A stretch of 23,900 nucleotides of DNA from Archaeoglobus sp. (GCA_003978865.1 QNXS01000056.1:1-23900); one strand, 5' to 3'. Numbered from the stretch's first letter, positions 1 through 6,400 are shown. Notes: generated by a model from the sequence alone, not told the origin. Numbers and translations are program-made.

Positions 1-133
1 TGTATCAACTCAAAACAGGAACTTCAGGGGTAGAATGGGAAATCCAAATTCAGAAATCTATCTTGCCTCTCCAGCTACGGCAGCAGCGAGTGCGATAAAA
101 GGTGAGCTTGCAGATCCAAGAGATTTTGTTTAA
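1..133 (+). CDS. leuC: 3-isopropylmalate dehydratase/homoaconitase large subunit, C-terminal fragment
   Basis: Only the last 43 codons are in the window, read from base 2 to a TAA ending at 133. The visible peptide contains NRNFRGRMGNP followed by YLASPATAAASAIKGELADP. This is the highly conserved C-terminal signature of the LeuC/aconitase large-subunit family, where the first segment lines the substrate pocket next to the 4Fe-4S cluster. In leucine biosynthesis the enzyme isomerises 2-isopropylmalate to 3-isopropylmalate together with the small LeuD subunit. The archaeal family also includes homoaconitase and methylthioalkylmalate-type enzymes, so the exact substrate cannot be fixed from this fragment. 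The gene converges on top6B. Confidence 0.88.
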   Translation, partial: VSTQNRNFRGRMGNPNSEIYLASPATAAASAIKGELADPRDFV

Positions 134-339
134 GTTCTTTGGATTTGATGCAGTCTATCTTTTGATTTTTTTGTTGCATCCATATATGTAGATATACATT
201 GTATAAATATATGTAGACATGTCCAGAAACTTAGCCATGATTAAGTATCGATTATTTCGGTAACCGTAGTGCCGCTGAGATGCTTGGTTCTGACTTATAC
301 CGGAAGTTTTGCAAAATTTTTATTTTAACTATAAAAAGT
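134..339. other. Convergent intergenic region with T-tracts and a short direct repeat
   Basis: This 206-bp stretch separates the 3' ends of leuC and top6B. I see no convincing gene. A T-rich tract at 159-174 is a plausible archaeal U-tract terminator for leuC. An 11-bp direct repeat, ATATATGTAGA, occurs at 182-192 and 207-217 with a 25-bp offset in very AT-rich sequence. The A/T run at 311-336 could help terminate top6B on the other strand. Confidence 0.4.
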
Positions 340-2178
340 CTATAGTCCAACCTCCCCTCCTGTAAGCATGTCTCTATCTACACCCTTTACAAGCGGTTTT
401 TTATTTAAAATTTTTCCTTTAAAAGAGTACGTCAGCTCAGCCATATCTCCCGGATTTAGATTAAGTTTCCAGACGAGTATTGCGTTATCCGATCCACTTA
501 TTTTTCCGGTGTATTTTTCAGCAGCAACCTCTCCTCTGCACATTTCATAAACTTCTATTTCTCTCTTTGAGTGAGTAAAGTTGTAGACTTCAACCTTTGC
601 CCTGCAGTTATCAACGATTCTTCTAACATAGACATTTCCGACAATTCTTGCAACAATTAGATCGTGATCGAGTTCACTTTCTTCAAGTATCTCGCTTAGC
701 TTTTTTGCAAGTAGGGGCAGTACCTTCCTTAGCAGATCCTCCTTCTTTCTCCTCTTTACGAGTCTTTCTTTTCTGTCAATATACTCTTTCAGCTTTCTTC
801 CACATTCCTGTAGAGCAAGCCTCACTTCATCAACTATCTCCGGAACTGATGCAACAGCTTCCTTAGATTCTGAAGTGTAGGGTATGTTGGTAGATGCAAC
901 GTGCACGAGAATCACTGCTTTTCCGGATGGTAACTCATCCCTGTTCTGCTGTAACCCATAGCTTTTCCACCTAACACTTTCAACCGCCTTCGTCAGGGCG
1001 CAACCTCCCTGCTGATAAAGCAGAGGTATTTTGTTTGCATACCTTAAAAGTTGAACTTTCTCCTCAGAAATCTCTCCCCCATATGCAATACCTGCTTCAA
1101 CAAGAAACGGATGGGCTGAGTAAACTCTGGGTTTTCTTGTTGTTGTGTAAACGAATTCAGGTTTGAACCTCTCTTGAAGACTCTTTGCTATATTGTCTGC
1201 TCCTATGGGTGAAAGACAGTTTGTAGGTGGAGGTAAAAATTCTGTGCTCATGAAAGCGTTTAGAAGAGAGACAGCTTCCTCTCTGCTCAAAAGCTGTGGA
1301 GACATATCGGGTTTAAGTCCGGCTCTTTCTATAACCCTCATGGCAATTTTATCCCCGATTCTCACAAATTCCTGTTTTAGAAATGACCTAAGGTCTTTTG
1401 TTTTAGTTGATTTCAACATTGACATTAGCTGTCCCAACTCTATTCCATGAGGATGGGGTTTAACTTCCTTGGGAGGAGGAGGCAACTCATCACTTACCCT
1501 TTTGAACTCATGCAAAGTACCATCTGGTTCCACAAACGAAATCTTCGCATGTGGGTTTACGACAGATGTCTCTTTTAAATACTCGTAAACACTCTGTTTT
1601 CTCTCTCTAACATAGTTTCCGGCAAGTTCAAGCTCTATTCTTGTACCTCTCGATAGGTGCCAATCAATTTCTTCTCTTTTAACAATTTCAGGTTCGTTTT
1701 TCTTAGTATTTATGTAGAGTTCTAATTTAACAGCCTTTTTATCTGGAGAAGTTCTTGAGATTATTCTTGCTGGTTTTCCACTTGTTAACTGGGCATAAAG
1801 CACGGCAGCAGAAATCCCTATTCCCTGCTGACCCCTGCTCTGTCTTATTGCATGAAATCTTGAACCGTAAAGTAGTTTTCCGAAGGCCTTGGGTATCTGT
1901 TTTTCAACTATTCCCGGACCGTTATCCTCCACTGTCACTCTGTAAAATTTTGAATCAACTTTATCTATCCTGACAAAAATGTCCGGCAGTATAGACGCTT
2001 CTTCACAGGCATCAAGACTGTTATCAACAGCTTCTCTCACGCAGGTTATTATCGCCTTGGAGGGATTGGAATAACCAAGTATGTGCTTGTTTTTTTCGAA
2101 GAATTCTGCTATACTTATTTCTCTCTGTTTCTTAGCAAGTTCCTCCGCAACCTCCTCTTTGATTTTTACCGATTCCAT
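340..2178 (-). CDS. top6B: DNA topoisomerase VI subunit B
   Basis: This is the ATPase subunit of the type IIB topoisomerase, which with the Spo11-like A subunit relaxes and decatenates DNA during archaeal replication. The product is 612 aa from the ATG at 2178. That start is chosen over an in-frame TTG at 2205 because a GGAAGGT Shine-Dalgarno lies just upstream of the ATG. The GHKL Bergerat fold is clear: EAVDNSLDACEEA (N box), DNGPGI (G1) and SRGQQGIGISAAVLYAQ (G2/ATP lid). The transducer domain with its conserved lysine segment QQNRDELPSGKAV follows, then a C-terminal beta-rich tail. The A subunit is not adjacent, so the subunits are encoded apart here. Upstream DNA carries a degenerate AATTA-rich repeat. 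Confidence 0.97.
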   Translation of the reverse strand: MESVKIKEEVAEELAKKQREISIAEFFEKNKHILGYSNPSKAIITCVREAVDNSLDACEEASILPDIFVRIDKVDSKFYRVTVEDNGPGIVEKQIPKAFGKLLYGSRFHAIRQSRGQQGIGISAAVLYAQLTSGKPARIISRTSPDKKAVKLELYINTKKNEPEIVKREEIDWHLSRGTRIELELAGNYVRERKQSVYEYLKETSVVNPHAKISFVEPDGTLHEFKRVSDELPPPPKEVKPHPHGIELGQLMSMLKSTKTKDLRSFLKQEFVRIGDKIAMRVIERAGLKPDMSPQLLSREEAVSLLNAFMSTEFLPPPTNCLSPIGADNIAKSLQERFKPEFVYTTTRKPRVYSAHPFLVEAGIAYGGEISEEKVQLLRYANKIPLLYQQGGCALTKAVESVRWKSYGLQQNRDELPSGKAVILVHVASTNIPYTSESKEAVASVPEIVDEVRLALQECGRKLKEYIDRKERLVKRRKKEDLLRKVLPLLAKKLSEILEESELDHDLIVARIVGNVYVRRIVDNCRAKVEVYNFTHSKREIEVYEMCRGEVAAEKYTGKISGSDNAILVWKLNLNPGDMAELTYSFKGKILNKKPLVKGVDRDMLTGGEVGL

Positions 2179-2202
2179 TGTTTCAACCTTCCCGGTAAGA
2201 TC

Positions 2203-2280
2203 CAATTACTCCGATTACTTCAATTACTTCTCCAAATTACTTCAATTAATTTTTTCAATTAATTGTTCATTTAATTGTTA
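2203..2280. repeat. Degenerate AATTA-rich short tandem repeat upstream of top6B
   Basis: About seven imperfect copies of a (C)AATTAC/T-type unit, spaced about 9-13 bp apart, fill the gap between top6B and the Lrp-like gene. Examples are CAATTACT, CGATTACTT, CAATTACTT, AAATTACTT, CAATTAATT and ATTTAATTG. The array occupies the place where the top6B promoter and leader should lie, so it may contain the TATA element. Function is unknown. Confidence 0.5.
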
Positions 2281-2300
2281 ACTTGTTGCAGTTATTGCAG

Positions 2301-2531
2301 TTATATCTCAGCTCCAACAACTGTCTGTGTTCTCAAAACTCCGTCTATGTTCCTAATATCATCAACAGTTCTGTTTAGCTCGGAAAGGCTGTCTGCCTGA
2401 ATTATAATTACAAAATCGAATTCGCCAAATACATGGTATATCTCCCTTACATTCTTCATATCCTTCACAGCAATATAGACATCTTTTTCCTTTCCGGGCT
2501 TTACGTTTACCATCGTAACTCCGATAACCAT
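2301..2531 (-). CDS. Stand-alone Lrp/AsnC-type ligand-binding (RAM) domain protein
   Basis: The 76-aa product matches the C-terminal alpha-beta RAM domain of Lrp/AsnC regulators: a first strand (VIGVTMVNVKPG), a helix, a GEFDFVIIIQADSLSELN segment typical of the family, and a closing strand ending TVVGAEI. There is no helix-turn-helix, so it cannot bind DNA alone. Such single-domain proteins usually form oligomers that bind amino acids, and they may modulate full-length Lrp-type regulators. The start is the ATG at 2531. A TATA-like AATATAAAT at 2551-2559 lies about 24 bp upstream, implying a leaderless mRNA. It is divergent from the EamA gene and followed by top6B on the same strand. Confidence 0.88.
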   Translation of the reverse strand: MVIGVTMVNVKPGKEKDVYIAVKDMKNVREIYHVFGEFDFVIIIQADSLSELNRTVDDIRNIDGVLRTQTVVGAEI

Positions 2532-2550
2532 ATTGAATGCTGGATACCTG

Positions 2551-2559
2551 AATATAAAT
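2551..2559. promoter_or_regulatory. AT box between divergent Lrp-like and EamA genes
   Basis: AATATAAAT reads ATTTATATT on the minus strand and lies about 24 bp before the ATG of the Lrp-like gene at 2531. It is a good archaeal TATA candidate for that gene. In the plus direction either this element or the T-rich CGTTTTTAAC at about 2573-2582 could serve the EamA gene. Confidence 0.5.
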
Positions 2560-2602
2560 CTGTAACGATCAACGTTTTTAACCCGTGTGCAGTTCCAAGT
2601 CC

Positions 2603-3031
2603 ATGAAGGGTGTAACTCTTGCTATAGTTTCAGCTTTACTCTGGGGAATTGCTCCGCTATTTGATAAGCTTGCAATAGTTAATTCTAAGGTTCTCCCTAT
2701 TCCCGCTAACACTGTCAGATGTCTCGGAGCGGTAGCTGCCCTACTAACTTTAGCTGTTATTACGGGAGAATGGAGCTTTTCTGCAATAGACATGAAAAGA
2801 GCGATTTACTTAGTCTTGGCGGGAGCAATAGCTGGTGGCTTTGCAATGGTAACTTACTATGCTGCACTTAAAGAGCTTGGAGCCGGAAAAACAGTACCGT
2901 TAACATCAATCTATCCCCTGTTTACTGTTATATTCTCAGTTCTCATTCTTGGAGAAAGAGTAAACGTTACCAGAGCTATATTGGGAACTTTGCTAATAGT
3001 GTGCGGGGTAGTTCTGGTTATGTTCTCTTAA
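2603..3031 (+). CDS. Half-size EamA (DMT superfamily) membrane transporter
   Basis: The 142-aa hydrophobic protein consists of one EamA repeat. Most EamA exporters have two repeats and about ten membrane segments; this one has about four to five and should work as a dimer, like small multidrug-type DMT proteins. Family hallmarks are the N-terminal ALLWGIAPLFDKLA, the YYAALKELGAGKTVPL motif, and a last helix after SVLILGERVNVTRAILGTLLI. The substrate is not predictable. I chose the ATG at 2603, in MKGVTLAIVSALLWG, over an upstream in-frame GTG at 2585. The ATG sits directly before the first helix and about 25 bp downstream of a T-rich TATA-like element. The stop codon is only 4 bp from the 3' end of the convergent tRNA-Arg gene. 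Confidence 0.88.
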   Translation: MKGVTLAIVSALLWGIAPLFDKLAIVNSKVLPIPANTVRCLGAVAALLTLAVITGEWSFSAIDMKRAIYLVLAGAIAGGFAMVTYYAALKELGAGKTVPLTSIYPLFTVIFSVLILGERVNVTRAILGTLLIVCGVVLVMFS

Positions 3032-3035
3032 TTTA

Positions 3036-3107
3036 CGGACCCGCCGGGATTTGAACCCGGGTCGAGGGGTCCGAAGCCCCTCAGGATGTCCCCTACCCTA
3101 CGGGTCC
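3036..3107 (-). tRNA. tRNA-Arg (anticodon TCG)
   Basis: On the minus strand a 72-nt cloverleaf folds. The acceptor stem GGACCCG pairs with CGGGTCC (7 bp). Positions 8-9 are TA, followed by a 16-nt D arm. The anticodon stem AGGGG/CCCCT carries loop CTTCGGA with anticodon TCG. A 4-nt variable region precedes the T stem CCGGG/CCCGG, whose loop is TTCAAAT. The discriminator is G; CCA is not encoded. No intron is seen. The 5' end overlaps the thioredoxin coding sequence by 15 nt on the same strand. Confidence 0.95.
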
Positions 3108-3518
3108 AGTTAGATTCTTTTCTATCCAAGCTTTTATTCTATGCTTTGGCAGAGCTCCCACAAGCACGTCAACAGCTCTACCCATTTTAAAGAATATCAA
3201 TGTAGGGATAGCAGATACGCTAAACTTTGCAGCTAATAAATCATTCTGATCCACATTTACTTTTGCAAACGCAACTTTACCCGAAAATTCAGAGGCAAGC
3301 TCTTTAATGACGGGCGAAAGCATCTTACATGGTCCACACCATTCCGCCCAGAAATCAACAACAACATTTCTATTTTTCGAAATAAAATCATCAAAATTTG
3401 TAAAATCCAGTTCGATAACACTTGGAGCTTCAGATTTTGTTTCTTCTCCTTCTTTTGAGAGCTTGGACATGAGCTTCTTAAGCTTGTTCATCTTTATCCT
3501 CTCAAGTTCGTCGTCCAT
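3093..3518 (-). CDS. Thioredoxin with charged N-terminal extension
   Basis: The 141-aa product is a single thioredoxin fold (residues about 35-137). It has the active site WAEWCGPCKM and the cis-proline loop SAIPTLIFF, with strand VVDFWAEWC and helix 2 in the expected places. It should reduce protein disulfides in the cytoplasm. Classical thioredoxins are about 105-110 aa; here about 35 extra N-terminal residues, rich in Lys, Glu and Asp (MDDELERIKMNKLKKLM), form a probable helix. The ATG at 3518 follows a GGATAAGG element, and a TATA-like ATTTTAAA lies about 25 bp upstream, so a separate promoter is likely. Normal family members end soon after the IEKNL helix. Here translation continues into the tRNA-Arg gene and takes its stop TAG from the tRNA D arm. 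Confidence 0.96.
   Translation of the reverse strand: MDDELERIKMNKLKKLMSKLSKEGEETKSEAPSVIELDFTNFDDFISKNRNVVVDFWAEWCGPCKMLSPVIKELASEFSGKVAFAKVNVDQNDLLAAKFSVSAIPTLIFFKMGRAVDVLVGALPKHRIKAWIEKNLTGPVG
3131..3149 (-). promoter_or_regulatory. Candidate BRE/TATA promoter for tRNA-Arg inside the thioredoxin gene
   Basis: On the minus strand CCAAAGCAT (BRE-like) is followed by AGAATAAAAG (TATA-like). The box is centred about 28 bp before the first base of the tRNA, which is the usual archaeal spacing. It lies entirely within the 3' coding part of the thioredoxin gene. The tRNA may therefore have its own promoter instead of depending on processing of the thioredoxin mRNA. Confidence 0.4.
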
Positions 3519-3556
3519 ATACCTTATCCTTCCGGCATGTTTAAAATTTTTCGATT

Positions 3557-4006
3557 TTAGCTTTCGGATTTATCATCCTTTAGCACTTCTGATTTGAAGA
3601 GTGCATTTGATTTGGCTACAACTTTGCTTGCTGCTAACTTTCCAAGTTTCGCTGAACCATCAACAAAAACAGTTCCTTCAGATTCCACAACTTTTATATT
3701 TGAATTACCAATCCTTACATCCCCTCTTGCCTTAACCATGTTGCCCCTGCAACCGTTAAGAATTAATGCGCTTCCACACACCAATGCATTAAAACTTGAG
3801 TTTGCTCCAATCACAACTTTTTCAGCTTCAACAACACCGTTAATTAAACATCCCTTACCGAAGTATGCTTCTTTAACACTAACATTTCCAAGAAAACTTG
3901 CTCCAGCACCGGCGATAAGCTTACCATCAAACTTTAAATTCTTCACAACTACACCATCTCTCCTTACAACGACAATCTTCTTTTTTGAATCAACTTTGAT
4001 GTCCAT
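3557..4006 (-). CDS. Bactofilin-like / polymer-forming beta-helix protein
   Basis: The 149-aa product is built from repeating short strands with Gly/Asn turns and alternating hydrophobic residues (KLIAGAGASFLGNVSV, GKGCLINGVVEAEKVVIG, VKARGDVRIGNSNIKVV, GTVFVDGSAKLG). This is the pattern of right-handed beta-helix bactofilin or polymer-forming cytoskeletal proteins. No catalytic motif, signal peptide or membrane segment is visible, so it is probably a cytoplasmic scaffold. The fold is inferred from pattern only. The start ATG at 4006 is preferred over a GTG at 4015 because an AAGGTGAT Shine-Dalgarno (4011-4018) overlaps that GTG and is well spaced from the ATG. The gene follows the PUA gene closely, suggesting one operon. 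Confidence 0.68.
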   Translation of the reverse strand: MDIKVDSKKKIVVVRRDGVVVKNLKFDGKLIAGAGASFLGNVSVKEAYFGKGCLINGVVEAEKVVIGANSSFNALVCGSALILNGCRGNMVKARGDVRIGNSNIKVVESEGTVFVDGSAKLGKLAASKVVAKSNALFKSEVLKDDKSES

Positions 4007-4024
4007 AACTATCACCTTTTTAGT

Positions 4025-4504
4025 TTAACTTTTCGATTTAACTTTTAAAATACCCTGTCTTGTTTCTACTGCCACACCCCTCATAAACTCCAGCATTTCT
4101 ATTGCAGAAAGAACGGCTCTCCCGGTAGAAAGTAACTCATCCTCCTCATTCACAACAATGACTTCATCTCCCGGTCTTATTTCGTTCCAGACATCAACCA
4201 CGTGCTTTGAAAATACACTTTTTCCCGCAGCTATGAACTCAGAAACGTTGCTGGAAACGCAAACTCTGAAGGCAGGATACTTAAAGGCTCTATGAAGCCT
4301 GATAGCCCCTTCTATGCTCAGTGTTAGAAGGCCAGTGTCAGACTTCAATGTTGCGATTCTCACACCATCGTCCACTATCTGTCTTATTCTACCCGTACTT
4401 GACAGTATAAACTCGCACGTTTCAGGAAACAGTGCTTTACCGGCTCCTCTACAAAACTGATAATCCGCAATCAGTCTGACAGTTCTTAGCATTTTATCTT
4501 CCAT
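4025..4504 (-). CDS. PUA-domain RNA-binding protein (archaeosine transglycosylase C-terminal type)
   Basis: The 159-aa product has an N-terminal alpha-beta region (residues about 1-75) with ADYQFCRGAGKALFP, followed by a PUA domain (about 80-155). The PUA part shows the conserved pattern VVDVWNEIRPGDEVIVVNEEDELLSTGRAVLSA, then MLEFMRGVAVETRQG. That layout resembles the C2/C3-PUA end of archaeal tRNA-guanine transglycosylase and the related ArcS/TgtA2 proteins, but the catalytic barrel is absent. It probably binds structured RNA such as tRNA or rRNA; the target is unknown. Its ATG overlaps the 3' end of the upstream prenyltransferase-like gene by 11 bp, so the two are translationally coupled. 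Confidence 0.85.
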   Translation of the reverse strand: MEDKMLRTVRLIADYQFCRGAGKALFPETCEFILSSTGRIRQIVDDGVRIATLKSDTGLLTLSIEGAIRLHRAFKYPAFRVCVSSNVSEFIAAGKSVFSKHVVDVWNEIRPGDEVIVVNEEDELLSTGRAVLSAIEMLEFMRGVAVETRQGILKVKSKS

Positions 4505-5030
4505 ATCTCCTTTCCCTCCTCTGATACTCTCTCAAACACCGCAAAAAGTCAACATACCTAAACTTTTCCCAGTTCAAATCTGCAAAGTAGAGCTCACTGT
4601 ATATACTCTGCCATATTAGAAAATCGGGTATGGTTTCACCGGCTCTGATTATCAGATCGGGAGAACTTTTAACTTCAAGATACCTTTCAAGTACCTTTTC
4701 ATCAACATCCTCAGGTGCAATTGCACCCTTTTCCACAAGCTTTGCAAGTTCTCTAACAGCAAACACTATCTCTTTTTTCCCGCTCAACGTTACAACGTTA
4801 ATTTTTATTCCTAAAGTATCGAATTTGCGAATTTTATTTTTGGAAAAACAAAAAGTTACTTCCTTCACTCCGAAAAATCTGCACCATTCTACGAATTCCT
4901 TCATAGTATCAGTCATCTTATCAGTCATCTCATCTGCAACAACCATTATGTGGGATGGTTTTTTACCACCCATAACACTCCTTTCAAGCATTTTTGTATA
5001 AATCGGTAGTATTAGTTTTTTTATTCCCAT
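4494..5030 (-). CDS. Cis-prenyltransferase (UppS) family protein, NgBR-like, probably non-catalytic
   Basis: The 178-aa protein is clearly homologous to undecaprenyl/dehydrodolichyl diphosphate synthases in its C-terminal half: DLIIRAGE (from D125), FLIWQSIYSELYF (137-149) and the ending REYQRRERRYGR. It is short; active synthases are about 240-260 aa. About 70 central residues that form the hydrophobic tunnel are missing. The catalytic P-loop DGNxRW reads DEMTDK after H27-D33, and the Arg/Ser that normally bind isopentenyl diphosphate after RxG (R129-x-G131) are replaced. It retains a C-terminal R175-Y-G177, the RxG motif carried by NgBR/Nus1 partner subunits. It probably acts as an accessory subunit of a heteromeric cis-prenyltransferase making polyprenyl carrier lipids (inference). 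The start ATG at 5030 lies about 28 bp from a TATA-like element. Confidence 0.8.
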   Translation of the reverse strand: MGIKKLILPIYTKMLERSVMGGKKPSHIMVVADEMTDKMTDTMKEFVEWCRFFGVKEVTFCFSKNKIRKFDTLGIKINVVTLSGKKEIVFAVRELAKLVEKGAIAPEDVDEKVLERYLEVKSSPDLIIRAGETIPDFLIWQSIYSELYFADLNWEKFRYVDFLRCLREYQRRERRYGR

Positions 5031-5070
5031 TGGTAAACTTTTTAACGTCTCTCAAATTAAAATCTTCCTA
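5031..5070. promoter_or_regulatory. Interlocked divergent promoters (cis-prenyltransferase-like / DUF92)
   Basis: Only 40 bp separate two divergent ATGs. In the plus direction CTTTTTAAC (5038-5046) lies about 29 bp before the DUF92 start. In the minus direction GATTTTAATTTG (5053-5064) lies about 28 bp before the prenyltransferase-like start. Each TATA candidate is thus inside the initiation region of the other, and both mRNAs would be leaderless or nearly so. Confidence 0.55.
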
Positions 5071-6291
5071 ATGTTGCTGACACTGGTTGCATTAATTCTA
5101 ACGTTTTTCCCGTCAAAAGTCGCTGATGGATTTGCTGTGTTTCTCACAGTTTCCTATGCACTTGTCTATACTTCGAGCGAAAAGTTTAATGGAGAGAAAG
5201 CTAAAGCATATTTAAATGCTATGATTTTATCTTCAATTGTGGTTTTTGGTAATTTTTTTGGTGTTGAAAACTATGTTATTGCAGCTTCTCTACTACTTTA
5301 CGATTCTCACTTTCTTCTTGATGTTACGGGAATGTATGACAAGTTCTTAAAGATAAAAAACTACGGTGCATTATTGTTTATACTTGTTTACAGTATTGTT
5401 GGAATTCTGTATTTTTATCTATACTCCATATTTTGTTTAAAGTTTAGTCTGTCATATATATTGTTCTTGTCGTTAGTTGGTGCTCTTTCAGCCTCACTTA
5501 TGGAGTACGTTAGAGCGGACAAGGCAATAATAGTACTCGCATCCTCAACCACATACTTGATATTTACGATCTATGCAATACAAACAAACACAGTTTACTT
5601 GGCTGAAGCTTTTGCACTGTCATTTGTTCTTGCCCTGATTTCGACTAAGATGGGTGCTGCTGATGAGAGTGGTTTGCTCAGTGCAACACTAATAGGAACA
5701 TTGATAATAATTTTTACTGATATTAGGTACTTTATAATACTTCTGACTTTTTATGGAATAGGAAGCGCTGCAACAAAGTACATGTACAGTATCAAGTATG
5801 AAATGGGAATTGCTGAACCGGCTGGAGGAGCAAGAGGGTACGTAAACGTATTTTCAAACAGCCTTCCAGCTCTGTTTTTTGCAATTAACTATGGTTTTTA
5901 CGGGATAAATGCCTTCAAACTCGCTTTTGTTGCTGCTGTTGCCACCGCACTTGGAGATACAATTGCAAGTGAGATTGGAAAAACATCAAATAAAGTATAC
6001 CTTATAACGAATTTCAAGCGAGTCGAACCGGGCACAAATGGTGGCATCTCTTTAAAGGGTGAATTTGCTGCTGTAGCAGGGTGTACGCTGATATCAGTAG
6101 TTGCTTGGATTTTGAGAGTTGTCTCAGTATACACAATACCTGCTTTAGTCCTTGCTTCGTTTATTGGAGTGCATATAGACAGTTTACTTGGTGCAACACT
6201 TGAAGAAAGGGGTTTGCTCAACAACGCTGGAGTGAACTTCCTTGCCACCCTTTCTGGAGGATTGATCTGTTTGGCTTTTTCTGGCTGGTAA
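5071..6291 (+). CDS. DUF92 family integral membrane protein (phytyl/polyprenyl-phosphate kinase-like)
   Basis: The 406-aa polytopic membrane protein has roughly ten or more hydrophobic segments. The C-terminal half (about 170-406) carries DUF92/TMEM19 signatures: ADESGLLSATLIG, EPAGGARGYVNVFSNSLPAL, ALGDTIASEIGK and RVEPGTNGGISLKGEFAA. The N-terminal half is an additional membrane domain, common in archaeal members. Characterised relatives include the chloroplast phytyl-phosphate kinase VTE6, and the wider superfamily contains CTP-dependent prenol kinases. A role in phosphorylating a polyprenyl or geranylgeranyl phosphate is therefore plausible but inferred. The ATG at 5071 is chosen because of a TATA-like box about 29 bp upstream. 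The gene is divergent from a cis-prenyltransferase homologue, which fits an isoprenoid role. Confidence 0.88.
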   Translation: MLLTLVALILTFFPSKVADGFAVFLTVSYALVYTSSEKFNGEKAKAYLNAMILSSIVVFGNFFGVENYVIAASLLLYDSHFLLDVTGMYDKFLKIKNYGALLFILVYSIVGILYFYLYSIFCLKFSLSYILFLSLVGALSASLMEYVRADKAIIVLASSTTYLIFTIYAIQTNTVYLAEAFALSFVLALISTKMGAADESGLLSATLIGTLIIIFTDIRYFIILLTFYGIGSAATKYMYSIKYEMGIAEPAGGARGYVNVFSNSLPALFFAINYGFYGINAFKLAFVAAVATALGDTIASEIGKTSNKVYLITNFKRVEPGTNGGISLKGEFAAVAGCTLISVVAWILRVVSVYTIPALVLASFIGVHIDSLLGATLEERGLLNNAGVNFLATLSGGLICLAFSGW

Positions 6292-6304
6292 GCTAAACAT
6301 TTTA

Positions 6305-6380
<76 letters not shown>

Positions 6381-6400
6381 TCTTACTGGATTTTACTTAG

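Noticed and set aside
2578..2793. Minus-strand frame antisense to the EamA gene
   Set aside because: It overlaps the conserved transmembrane coding region and has no promoter or family match.
3594..4028. 144-aa open frame antisense to the bactofilin-like gene
   Set aside because: It is Thr/Pro/Leu-rich low-complexity peptide typical of a shadow frame. The minus-strand gene has a good Shine-Dalgarno and a repeating structural pattern.
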